Of a DNA stretch of 61,600 nt, positions 17,196 to 25,124 are shown piece by piece. Below the pieces are notes generated by a model. It saw nothing but the letters and a program-made list of their open reading frames with translations, was not told the origin of the DNA and ran no database searches. The stretch is from an uncultured Bulleidia sp. (GTDB lineage: Bacteria; Bacillota_I; Bacilli_A; Erysipelotrichales; Erysipelotrichaceae): NCBI GenBank assembly GCA_934725105.1, contig CAKVBD010000011.1, forward strand, positions 1 to 61,600, in the 5' to 3' direction. The first letter of the stretch is position 1; each line of letters starts with the position of its first letter. The position numbers were made by a program, and so were the translations under genes.

Positions 17196-17426
17196 TTAAT
17201 ATACAAACATCAGAAGGATGGCAACGAGCAGTCCATAAATAGCACATGTTTCAGAAAGTGCAATACCAAGAATCATAGTTGAACGAATCTTAGATTCTAC
17301 TTCAGGATTCTTACCAATTGCATCACATGCGTGAGCAGCAACTTCACCTTCGCCTCGACCTGTCATCATACCTGTCATGACAGCTAAACCTGCACCAATT
17401 GCAATCAAACCTTTATTGATATCCAT
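17196..17426 (-). CDS. atpE: F1Fo ATP synthase c subunit, possible Na+ binding site
   Basis: A 76-residue proteolipid with two membrane hairpin helices that forms the rotor ring. The ion-carrying Glu is E59 in LSETCAIYG; the neighbouring T60 and Y64 are at positions that coordinate Na+ in sodium-type rings. Helix 1 has GRGEGE, placing E26 where classical Na+ rings have Gln and where the Fusobacterium-type two-carboxylate ring has Glu. The pattern therefore permits Na+ coupling, but some H+-coupled streptococcal rings also have a GEG in helix 1. Strong SD AAGGAGGAG. Confidence 0.93.
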   Translation of the reverse strand: MDINKGLIAIGAGLAVMTGMMTGRGEGEVAAHACDAIGKNPEVESKIRSTMILGIALSETCAIYGLLVAILLMFVY

Positions 17427-17446
17427 TTTAAGCTCCTCCTTATATT

Positions 17447-18160
17447 TTAAGCTTTGTCTTTATATTCTTCAGGAATATCATTCCCGATAAGAACCACAGT
17501 TAATGTTACGAATACGAGTGTCTGAATAAATCCTGCAAATAAATCAAAGTATGCATGCAGGACTGGTGTTAAGAATGGAGCGATGAAGTTAAATACATTG
17601 CCATTCACACTCGTAAATAAACCAACGATAGAATTAGAGATCCATTGACAGAAACTATAAATCAACTGCATCATAATTCCACCACACAAGATATTTCCAA
17701 ATAAACGTAATGCCATAGAAACCATTGTAGAGAACTTACCAAAAATGTTCATTGGAAGCATAATTGGAATTGGTTCTAAGAATCCATGGAAATAACCTTT
17801 GACTCCCTGGAACTTAAATTCAGCAGCCTGAATCAAAAGCCATGTAATGACTGACAACAACAACGTTACACTTAAATTTGACGTTGGTGATGAGAAGCCA
17901 AAGAGTGAACAAACATTTGCGGTAAAAATATATGTCCATAACACTAGAATGTATGGTGTTAAACTATCCGCATAGTGTTTTCCAACAGAATCTTTGACTG
18001 TGTTATACACAGACTGTACACCTAACAGTACTGGCAAGAGAATTCCTTTTGGTTTCTCCATTGGATCCAATGCATCGATCTTCTTGGATAAAACTACGAT
18101 TCCTATACCTAATACGGCTGTTAAGAAAATAATTGTATAAACATCACTTTGTATTACCAT
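17447..18160 (-). CDS. atpB: F1Fo ATP synthase a subunit
   Basis: A 237-residue membrane subunit that provides the ion half-channels. The key segment SMALRLFGNILCGGIMM carries the essential Arg in helix 4, and FAGFIQTLVFVTLTVVLIG is the last span. SD AAGGAGGAAAC precedes the ATG. It overlaps the atpI-like gene by 7 bases. Confidence 0.95.
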   Translation of the reverse strand: MVIQSDVYTIIFLTAVLGIGIVVLSKKIDALDPMEKPKGILLPVLLGVQSVYNTVKDSVGKHYADSLTPYILVLWTYIFTANVCSLFGFSSPTSNLSVTLLLSVITWLLIQAAEFKFQGVKGYFHGFLEPIPIMLPMNIFGKFSTMVSMALRLFGNILCGGIMMQLIYSFCQWISNSIVGLFTSVNGNVFNFIAPFLTPVLHAYFDLFAGFIQTLVFVTLTVVLIGNDIPEEYKDKA

Positions 18161-18507
18161 GTTTCCTCCTTTTTAGGAATTAACAAATCTATATATGTTA
18201 CGAATTTGATCAGCAGCATTCCAGCAGCACATGCAAATATATTGAATACATCTGGTAAAAATGCGCAGATTAATAGAACACCTGCCATCATTGCGAATGT
18301 GAACATGAAATGTCCAACACCAGTATTTTTTGTTGAAACTTTTGTATTCAATACACCATTCCAGAAAGATTCTAATCTTTTATAATGAATCAACGCTTCT
18401 AGACTTCCAAGCAGAAATCCTAAAGAGATTCGATAATCAAATATGAGTGGAATGCATGTTCCAATGATCATGGCTATATAAAAAATTTTCCAGGATCTCG
18501 AATTCAT
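18154..18507 (-). CDS. atpI: AtpI-like membrane protein at the head of the ATP synthase operon
   Basis: A 117-residue protein with four predicted spans, at the position normally held by atpI and of its size. AtpI proteins are thought to help c-ring assembly or Mg2+ supply. Sequence similarity is weak, so the name rests on position and topology. GTGAGGTG is 6 nt before the ATG. Confidence 0.75.
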   Translation of the reverse strand: MNSRSWKIFYIAMIIGTCIPLIFDYRISLGFLLGSLEALIHYKRLESFWNGVLNTKVSTKNTGVGHFMFTFAMMAGVLLICAFLPDVFNIFACAAGMLLIKFVTYIDLLIPKKEETW

Positions 18508-18529
18508 TTTTTCACCTCACACGTTCTTC

Positions 18530-18558
18530 ATCTTATTTGTTTTGAAATTCATTTTCAA
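18530..18558 (-). promoter_or_regulatory. Promoter of the ATP synthase operon
   Basis: On the minus strand the -35 TTGAAA (18553-18558), 17 bases and the -10 TAAGAT (18530-18535) lie directly upstream of the atpI-like gene. Confidence 0.6.
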
Positions 18559-18573
18559 TCTACATGTAAGTGA

Positions 18574-18602
18574 TTGTGTCAAATTTTCAATTCCTTTATT
18601 AT
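18574..18602 (+). promoter_or_regulatory. Promoter giving a leaderless mRNA for the 96-aa gene
   Basis: The -35 TTGTGT (18574-18579), 17 bases and -10 TATTAT (18597-18602) predict a start at 18608-18612, at or just before the ATG at 18612. No Shine-Dalgarno is possible. Confidence 0.5.
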
Positions 18603-18611
18603 AGTTATATC

Positions 18612-18902
18612 ATGAATGAAAGCGATTTAAAACGAAAACAACTTATATCCTTAATAAAGAAATATGGATATCCAGAAGAATTTGGCTGTGTCTTAGCAGA
18701 TGAGTTACATACAGAAAAACAAATGAAGAAAATGATTGGGTATTTGCTGCAAGGAAAGCCTTCTAGAATTGAAGACATTGTAGATGAAATGCTCGCAATC
18801 AAATCTGATTTTGCTTCGTATCGTCAAAAGAAAATCACAGAATATAACAATGCAAAATACAATGAATTATTAGCCAATGGATTGGATGATGACGAATGCT
18901 AA
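18612..18902 (+). CDS. Hypothetical protein, 96 aa, overlapping acpS tail to tail
   Basis: A charged, mostly helical protein (MNESDLKRKQLISLIKKYGY...) with no recognised domain. The frame opens earlier at 18570, but that part runs through the promoter, so the ATG at 18612 is chosen. Its last 33 bases overlap the 3' end of acpS on the other strand. The unusual overlap of two intact frames supports both being real genes. Function is unknown. Confidence 0.6.
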   Translation: MNESDLKRKQLISLIKKYGYPEEFGCVLADELHTEKQMKKMIGYLLQGKPSRIEDIVDEMLAIKSDFASYRQKKITEYNNAKYNELLANGLDDDEC

Positions 18903-19187
18903 TGCATAGTCTTGATCATGGGAAATAGAAATTTCTATTTCAGGATGATCTTTGACATATGGTTTTCCGTTTGTTGCATTTAATATGGAATATGAAAGAT
19001 ATTCCTTATCTTGTGTTGCTTTAAAAATTGCTTCTTTACAAGCAATTCTTCCCGCAATAAATTCTTTCTTTCTTTTATCTAAATGTATTTTCTCATACAC
19101 AATTCTTTCATCTTCTGTTAATACGTAGTCAATGAAAGATTGCTTTAATACAACTCTAGGAATATATACAATATCTGTTCCAACCAT
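18870..19187 (-). CDS. acpS: Holo-[acyl-carrier-protein] synthase
   Basis: A 105-residue protein that transfers 4'-phosphopantetheine from CoA to acyl carrier protein. Motifs are VGTDIVYIPR at the N-terminus (Mg2+ Asp), FIAGRIACKEAIFKA (the WxxKEAxxKA equivalent) and ISISHDQDYALA. The ATG at 19187 begins the family motif; an upstream TTG adds five residues without support. A -10-like TATACT (19194-19199) ends 6 bases before the ATG, so the mRNA may be leaderless. Confidence 0.92.
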   Translation of the reverse strand: MVGTDIVYIPRVVLKQSFIDYVLTEDERIVYEKIHLDKRKKEFIAGRIACKEAIFKATQDKEYLSYSILNATNGKPYVKDHPEIEISISHDQDYALAFVIIQSIG

Positions 19188-19202
19188 AGTTATAGTATAC
19201 AA

Positions 19203-19232
19203 AAAGATAGCTCGTGTTTCATAGCTATCTTT
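19203..19232 (-). terminator. Terminator after parB
   Basis: AAAGATAGCT (19203-19212) pairs with AGCTATCTTT (19223-19232) around a 10-nt loop. On the minus strand it is followed by a short T run. The upstream part of the acpS promoter would lie within it. Confidence 0.75.
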
Positions 19233-19239
19233 GTTTTAT

Positions 19240-20133
19240 TTATGATTGATGAATGGATTCATCTAAACACCCAATCAATTCAAGAATACGATTTAGATCA
19301 TCTGTATCATGATATGAAATTGTAAAGCTCTTTTTAGAGAATACAACTTGTGTACCAAGCTTTTCAGATAATTGAATTTCCAGATCTCGAATCATTGGAT
19401 CTTTTTCTTTTTTCTTTGGTTTCTTTTGTCCACCATTCACATCACGAACATATGCTTCTACTTCTCTTACAGACATTTTATTTTTTTTGATTTTTTCTGC
19501 TGCGTCAAAGATTTCTTCTTCATCATTCAATGATAATAATGGACGAACATGAGACATCGTTAGTTCTTTATTAACAACCATGCTTTGTACATCTTCTGGA
19601 AGCTTTAATAAACGCATGATATTTGCACAATACTCACGGGATTTTCCTACTCTTTCCGCAAGTTTCTCTTGTGTATAGCCTAACTTTTGAATCAAAGATT
19701 CATATGCTGCTGCTTCTTCAATTGGATTTAAATCTTCACGCTGAACATTTTCAAGAATCGCAATTTCCATCATTTGTTCTTCAGTGAATTCTACTTGAAT
19801 GGCTGGAACAGTTTTTAACCCTGCCATTTTCGCAGCACGTAATCTTCTTTCCCCTGTAATTAGATCATATCCAGATACACTTTTTCTAACAAGCAATGGT
19901 GTAAAGATACCATGTGTTTTAATAGATTCACTTAATTCTTCCAATGCCTTTTTATCAAACTCTTTTCTTGGCTGATAAGGGTTTGGACGAATTTCTTCAA
20001 TTGGAAGTTCAACTTCTCTTCTACCTGGTGCTTCTGCCGCATTGTTTTGAATATCATCCAGGTATTGTTCAACATCTTGACCAAAAATGGAATTCAAGCC
20101 TTTTCCAAGACCTCTTTGCTTTGCTTTTGGCAT
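19240..20133 (-). CDS. parB: Chromosome partition protein ParB (Spo0J)
   Basis: A 297-residue CTP-dependent clamp that loads at parS and spreads along DNA. After a basic N-terminus (KQRGLGKGLNSIFG, ParA-activating) come the ParB/Srx domain (ELPIEEIRPNPYQPRKEFD, LITGERRLRAAK with the GERR CTP motif) and the HTH (YTQEKLAERVGKSREYCANIMRLLKLP). The C-terminal part dimerises. It is the last gene of noc-parA-parB. Two perfect parS sites occur at 34734 and 36166. Confidence 0.95.
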   Translation of the reverse strand: MPKAKQRGLGKGLNSIFGQDVEQYLDDIQNNAAEAPGRREVELPIEEIRPNPYQPRKEFDKKALEELSESIKTHGIFTPLLVRKSVSGYDLITGERRLRAAKMAGLKTVPAIQVEFTEEQMMEIAILENVQREDLNPIEEAAAYESLIQKLGYTQEKLAERVGKSREYCANIMRLLKLPEDVQSMVVNKELTMSHVRPLLSLNDEEEIFDAAEKIKKNKMSVREVEAYVRDVNGGQKKPKKKEKDPMIRDLEIQLSEKLGTQVVFSKKSFTISYHDTDDLNRILELIGCLDESIHQS

Positions 20134-20136
20134 ATG

Positions 20137-20916
20137 TTACCTCCTTGCTTTATCGTTTTGTGTAATGACTTCTTTTACAAGCTGTGCGTATGCTTTTGCA
20201 CCTTCACTTCTTGTATCATACTCAAAAATTGTTTCTTCTTGAGATGGTGCTTCAGATAATCTTACATTTCTTGGAATATAACATTTATATACTTTTTCTT
20301 TAAAATACTTTCTAACTTCCTGCTGCACTTCTACAGATAATTTTGTTCTGACATCAAACATTGTTAACAAAACACCTTCAATAGATAATTCAGGATTAAA
20401 TAATTTCTGAACAAGACGAATCGTAGACAATAACTGTGTTAAACCTTCCAATGCAAAATATTCACACTGTACAGGAATCATTACTGAATCCGCTGCAGTC
20501 AATGCATTTGTATTTAATAAGCCTAATGCTGGTGGACAATCTATAATAATGTAGTCATAGCGATCTTTTACGACATCTAATTTATTCTTCAAAAGCTTTT
20601 CTCTGCCAACTTCATAATTTGCCATATCCACATCTGCACCAGACAAATCAATTGTTGAAGGAAGAACATCTAAAGGTGGCATCTGCAATGTTACTTTGAC
20701 ATCATCTACAGATTCATTTCCTAGAAGAACATCATATACAGACTGATCAAAACCAACTTTATTTGCACCGATACCATGCGTTGCATTTCCCTGTGGATCA
20801 AAATCAACTAATAAAACTCTTTTTCCAACATATGCTAAACCAGCCGCAAGATTCATGGCTGTTGTTGTTTTTCCTACACCACCCTTTTGGTTGGCAATTG
20901 CGATAATCTTTCCCAT
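20137..20916 (-). CDS. parA: Chromosome partition ATPase ParA (Soj)
   Basis: A 259-residue Walker-type ATPase. The deviant Walker A KGGVGKTTTA lies near residue 10, Walker B YIIIDCPPALG near 115. It moves ParB-parS complexes and regulates DnaA in relatives. GAGG 8 nt upstream selects the ATG at 20916 over a TTG two codons earlier. The parB start follows 3 bases after its stop. Confidence 0.95.
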   Translation of the reverse strand: MGKIIAIANQKGGVGKTTTAMNLAAGLAYVGKRVLLVDFDPQGNATHGIGANKVGFDQSVYDVLLGNESVDDVKVTLQMPPLDVLPSTIDLSGADVDMANYEVGREKLLKNKLDVVKDRYDYIIIDCPPALGLLNTNALTAADSVMIPVQCEYFALEGLTQLLSTIRLVQKLFNPELSIEGVLLTMFDVRTKLSVEVQQEVRKYFKEKVYKCYIPRNVRLSEAPSQEETIFEYDTRSEGAKAYAQLVKEVITQNDKARR

Positions 20917-20927
20917 ATTCAATTCCT

Positions 20928-21737
20928 CTATTTCTTAGGAAACGAAATAATCATTTTTACCTGATCATCTGTTTCACTCGTATCTACTTTTACTTCAATA
21001 CCAAGCTTTTCAATCATTTTAATAGATTGATTCACTGTATTGATTCCAATCTGGATATTCTTTGAATATCCTTTTGTTTTCTGTCTAGCGTGTACCTTTT
21101 TAGGCTGATTGATGGATTCAATGTAGTTTTCTGTTTCTCTAACATTCAATCCTTTTTTTACGATATCCTTATATATACGTACTTGTTTTTCTTCTGGTGC
21201 ACTTAATAATGCACGTGCGTGTCTTTCTGTGATCACACCATTGATGACACCATCCTGAATATCATCAGGCAAATTTAAAAGACGAATCTTATTTGCAACT
21301 GCAGATTGAGATTTACCAATCTTTTTTGCAACCTGTTCTTGAGAAAGATGCGCTTGTTTCATGATTTGCACATAGCTCTTAGCTTCTTCAATGGCAGAAA
21401 GATCCTGTCTCTGTACATTTTCAATGAGTGCCATTTGTGCAGCTTCATCATCAGAAGGTGTTAATACATAACAAGGAATTTCTTGAAAACCTGCTTTTCT
21501 ACATGCACGATATCTTCTTTCCCCGGCAATCAATTCATAGCCATCATCCACTTTACGAACTGTTAATGGCTGGATCAATCCATTCTGCTGAATGGATTGT
21601 GATAATTCATCTAATTTCTGTTCATCGAAATGAAGACGTGGCTGATAACGAGATGGCTGTATCTTTTCTACAGGAACGGAAATAATTGTGTGTTGAATAT
21701 TATTTTCCATAAATCTATCAAAAAAATTATTTTTCAT
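20928..21737 (-). CDS. noc: Nucleoid occlusion protein Noc
   Basis: A 269-residue ParB paralogue that coats the chromosome and blocks septum formation over it. It has the ParB/Srx domain (VEKIQPSRYQPRLHFDEQKL, LIAGERRYRACRKAGF) and the HTH (HLSQEQVAKKIGKSQSAVANKIRLLNLP). The N-terminus MKNNFFDRFME reads as the short amphipathic membrane-targeting helix that is typical of Noc and absent from ParB. Its place between rsmG and parA supports Noc. I saw no perfect Noc site (ATTTCCCGGGAAAT) in the window. Confidence 0.9.
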   Translation of the reverse strand: MKNNFFDRFMENNIQHTIISVPVEKIQPSRYQPRLHFDEQKLDELSQSIQQNGLIQPLTVRKVDDGYELIAGERRYRACRKAGFQEIPCYVLTPSDDEAAQMALIENVQRQDLSAIEEAKSYVQIMKQAHLSQEQVAKKIGKSQSAVANKIRLLNLPDDIQDGVINGVITERHARALLSAPEEKQVRIYKDIVKKGLNVRETENYIESINQPKKVHARQKTKGYSKNIQIGINTVNQSIKMIEKLGIEVKVDTSETDDQVKMIISFPKK

Positions 21738-21748
21738 AGCTTTTTCTC

Positions 21749-22444
21749 CTATAGTGGCTTCTTCTTTATCTGTCCGTAGTTTCTTGGATATGCTGAAGGT
21801 GTTTTTTCAACCTTTTTAAATGTAAAGATTTCTCTAGGATCTCCGTTTGTTAAAGCAGTTTCTTCTCTTTGATCAAGCTGCATTCCTAAAACAGAAATTG
21901 CATGCTTTGCTTCTAAAACTTCTTCATCTCCACGAGAACCTTTCATCGTCACAAAAGAACCGCCAACTTTTACAAGTGGACAGCATAGTTCAGAAAGTAC
22001 TCTGAGATTTGCTACGGCACGTGCTGTTACGACATCATATTCTTCACGATGTTCTTTCACGTGTTCTTCACTTCTTTCGTTATATATTTTGATATTTGTT
22101 AAATGCAATTGAGAAATGACTTCTTCTAAGAACTTACAACGTTTTCCTGTTGGTTCAATTAAAGATACTTCTAAATCTTTTCTTACGATTTTCCATACAA
22201 CACCCGGAAAACCAGCTCCTGTACCAACATCTGCTACTTTGCCTTGAATCGAATCATTCAATGGAAGAATGGAATCGAAAAAATGCTTTTCATACACTTC
22301 TTCTCTTTCATCGATTGCAGTCAGATTCATTTTAGAATTCCATTCTTTTAAAAGCTGGGCATATGTATCTAACTGTGTAATCATTTCCTCGGAAATTACT
22401 AAATTTCTATTTTTGCATTCTTCAATAAATTTGTCAGGTGTCAT
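21749..22444 (-). CDS. rsmG: 16S rRNA (guanine-527-N7) methyltransferase RsmG
   Basis: A 231-residue SAM-dependent methyltransferase. The SAM loop is VADVGTGAGFPGVVWKI (about residue 68), and VVTARAVANLRVL is the second family motif. It precedes noc by 11 bases. Its upstream gap contains four DnaA-box-like sequences (22505-22605). Confidence 0.95.
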   Translation of the reverse strand: MTPDKFIEECKNRNLVISEEMITQLDTYAQLLKEWNSKMNLTAIDEREEVYEKHFFDSILPLNDSIQGKVADVGTGAGFPGVVWKIVRKDLEVSLIEPTGKRCKFLEEVISQLHLTNIKIYNERSEEHVKEHREEYDVVTARAVANLRVLSELCCPLVKVGGSFVTMKGSRGDEEVLEAKHAISVLGMQLDQREETALTNGDPREIFTFKKVEKTPSAYPRNYGQIKKKPL

Positions 22445-22504
22445 TGTATTTTTTACTCCATGGATAATTTTAGCAGACTGTTATAAAAATAAAAGATAAA
22501 AATA

Positions 22505-22605
22505 TGTGGAAAACTTTTTTCTCCACAATTTACTAAAGTGAAGATTGAAATTTTCCACATTTTAAGCCATTTTATATATTTATGTTGAAAAATAATTTTT
22601 CCACA
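22505..22605. other. DnaA-box-like cluster upstream of rsmG
   Basis: Four 9-mers of the TTTTCCACA type lie in about 100 AT-rich bases: TGTGGAAAA (22505), TTCTCCACA (22519), TTTTCCACA (22551) and TTTTCCACA (22597). The same 9-mer is the commonest box in oriC at 46.55-47.01 kb. The gap has no gene. Confidence 0.5.
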
Positions 22606-22608
22606 ATT

Positions 22609-23247
22609 TTATAATTCAATTTGTGTACCAGTAATAAATTCAGAATGAGGCAGTGTCTTTACCCATTCACAGAACGCTCTCCATTCAGGAAGGCGATGAT
22701 CTTTTCTTTGGTTGTAGATTGTTTTTAATGCACGATAGTTTGTTGTCATCTTCGCAGTCAATCTAAATCCAGCTGGATTAGAATATAAAATTTCTAAATA
22801 CATTTCATTTAATGTATTCATCATTTCGGATACATCTTTTCCTTCATTTTTGAAAGATGTCATTTGTGCCTGCAACTCATTATATGCCTTTACTTTTTCC
22901 TTCATGATTTCAACAATTCTGTTATCTACATAAGGAAGATATGCCTGATCTAGATCAAACTTTGTAATGCGGTGCATTGTTGATTGAGAAGAAATAAAAT
23001 TCAAAAACTTATAGCGCTCTGCTTCTACCCATGCCTTATTTGAAAATGTAAGATCAAATTGAACAATAATTCCTGTCATAAACTGATCATGACCACTTCC
23101 TGCTTTTGAATTTGCTAATGAAAGTGTTGTTTTTGTCACTTCACCTGTAACGGCATTTGTATCAATCGCATAGGAGTATTTAGCACCTTTAACAGCTTCC
23201 TCAAATCCATATACATTTACATTACTTACTACATCTTCGTATCTCAT
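22609..23247 (-). CDS. ThyX-like protein (flavin-dependent thymidylate synthase fold), tentative
   Basis: A 212-residue protein. The segment AERYKFLNFISSQSTMHRITKFD and the C-terminal LTAKMTTNYRALKTIYNQRKDHRLPEWRAFCEWVKTLP resemble proteins annotated as ThyX-like in phages and Firmicutes. The canonical ThyX motif RHRxxSxNxxSxRY is not intact, so catalytic activity is doubtful. It sits 3 bases after the mnmG stop, so it is co-transcribed with mnmG. Confidence 0.5.
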   Translation of the reverse strand: MRYEDVVSNVNVYGFEEAVKGAKYSYAIDTNAVTGEVTKTTLSLANSKAGSGHDQFMTGIIVQFDLTFSNKAWVEAERYKFLNFISSQSTMHRITKFDLDQAYLPYVDNRIVEIMKEKVKAYNELQAQMTSFKNEGKDVSEMMNTLNEMYLEILYSNPAGFRLTAKMTTNYRALKTIYNQRKDHRLPEWRAFCEWVKTLPHSEFITGTQIEL

Positions 23248-23249
23248 TT

Positions 23250-25124
23250 TTATTTTCCTTTTCCTTGTTTGATTGCAATTGCAAGTACCGCAAGATCAGC
23301 AGGATTGACTCCTGAAATTCTTGAAGCCTGTCCCATCGTAGCAGGTTTATATTTCATCAGTTTCTGTCTGCCTTCAATGGATAAATTGTCAACTTCATCA
23401 TAGTTAAAATTAACACCTAATGGAATAGAATCCATTGCTTTTAATTTACTTGCTTCTCTTCTTGCTTTATCAATATATCCAGCATATTTAATATCAATAT
23501 CACATTTTGAAGCAATGAAAGAATCTGTTTCTTCATCGATTGTTTCAAACAGTTTCTTTGTTTCAATGTTAGGTCTTTTCACAAGATCAAACCCATTGAT
23601 GCCACGATGACCTTCTTCATCATATCCACATTCTTTCAAGTACTGATGAATTCTATCATCATCAACTTCAAAGACTGTTTCCTTCAAATGATCTTTCAAT
23701 CTAGAAAGTTCTTCCTGCTTTCTTTCATATGCTGCATATCTTTCATCACTGATTAGACCAATGCTTCTGCCTTTATCAATTAATCTTTCTTCAGCATTAT
23801 CATGTCTCAATAATAATCTAAATTCAGCTCTGCTTGTTAACAGACGATATGGTTCTAATGTACCCTTTGTTGTTAAATCATCTACAAGTACACCAATATA
23901 TGCTTCATCTCTAGCAAATACAAGTGGCTGTTTTCCATCTAGTTTCATAGCAGCGTTAATACCAGCCATAATACCTTGGCCAGCAGCTTCTTCATATCCA
24001 CTTGTTCCATTGACTTGTCCTGCAGTGAATAGATTTTCAATGATCTTTGATTCAAATGTTGGCTTCATCTGTATTGGATCAATAGCATCATATTCAATTG
24101 CATATGCATATTTTTTAATGATTGCATCTTTAAAGCCTGGTAAAGAATGTACCATATGTTCCTGGATATCTCTTGGTAAAGATGTAGAGAATCCTTGGAT
24201 ATATGTTGTATCCATAGACAAAGATTCTGGCTCCAAAAACAATAAATGTCTTGGTTTATCTTTAAAACGAACAAGCTTATCTTCAATAGATGGACAATAT
24301 CTTGGTCCAACACCTTTGACAACACCTGAATACATAGATGATTTATTCAGATTGTTCAAAATCCATTCATGTGTTTCTGGTGTTGTATATGTTAAATAAC
24401 ATGGAACCTGATCTTTGAATGCACGTACATCTTCCTGTTTTGTTGTTTCTGAAAAACGTAAAAATGCATCCGTACCTGGTTCATATTGTGTCTTAGAAAA
24501 ATCAATAGAAGAAGTTAAGATTCTAGCAGGAGTTCCTGTTTTTAAACGGAATGTATGTAATCCAAGATCACGTAAAGACTGTGATAAGTCTTTTGTTGTC
24601 TTTTCCATATCTGGACCGCCATCTCTCACTTCAGCAGAAATCATATTCACACCAGCCATATATGTGCCTGTTGTTAAAATAACAATAGAACAGGAAATAA
24701 ATGAACCATCTGCTAATGTGATACCAGTAATACGATTATTTTCAGCGTTGATCTTTACTGCCATAGCTTCTTTGACAGTCAGGTTTTCAGTATGAAGACA
24801 AACATCCTGCATCATTTTCTTGTATGCAATCTTATCAGACTGTACGCGTAATGCTCTAACACCAGGACCCTTTGCGCTATTCAGCATTTTAAACTGCAAT
24901 GCAGTTTTATCTGCCGTAATTGGCATCTGACCACCCAATGCATCAATTTCACGTACAACGATACCTTTTGCGGGACCCCCAACAGAAGGATTACAAGGCA
25001 TTTTACCAATGTTATCAATACTCAATGTGAGTAAGCATGTATTTTTCTTTAATCTTGCAGATGCAAGTGCAGCTTCAATTCCTGCATGTCCTCCACCAAT
25101 TACAACTATATCAAAATCAACCAT
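23250..25124 (-). CDS. mnmG: tRNA uridine-34 carboxymethylaminomethyl synthase subunit MnmG (GidA)
   Basis: A 624-residue FAD protein that, with MnmE, modifies the wobble uridine of tRNAs. The FAD loop VIGGGHAGIEAALA is at residue 7, NPSVGGPAKGIVVREIDALGG at about 47, and TPARIL and GQVNGTSGYEEAAGQG follow. Its start overlaps the gene at 25117-26025 by 8 bases. The partner gene mnmE, often next to it, is not in this window. Confidence 0.96.
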   Translation of the reverse strand: MVDFDIVVIGGGHAGIEAALASARLKKNTCLLTLSIDNIGKMPCNPSVGGPAKGIVVREIDALGGQMPITADKTALQFKMLNSAKGPGVRALRVQSDKIAYKKMMQDVCLHTENLTVKEAMAVKINAENNRITGITLADGSFISCSIVILTTGTYMAGVNMISAEVRDGGPDMEKTTKDLSQSLRDLGLHTFRLKTGTPARILTSSIDFSKTQYEPGTDAFLRFSETTKQEDVRAFKDQVPCYLTYTTPETHEWILNNLNKSSMYSGVVKGVGPRYCPSIEDKLVRFKDKPRHLLFLEPESLSMDTTYIQGFSTSLPRDIQEHMVHSLPGFKDAIIKKYAYAIEYDAIDPIQMKPTFESKIIENLFTAGQVNGTSGYEEAAGQGIMAGINAAMKLDGKQPLVFARDEAYIGVLVDDLTTKGTLEPYRLLTSRAEFRLLLRHDNAEERLIDKGRSIGLISDERYAAYERKQEELSRLKDHLKETVFEVDDDRIHQYLKECGYDEEGHRGINGFDLVKRPNIETKKLFETIDEETDSFIASKCDIDIKYAGYIDKARREASKLKAMDSIPLGVNFNYDEVDNLSIEGRQKLMKYKPATMGQASRISGVNPADLAVLAIAIKQGKGK

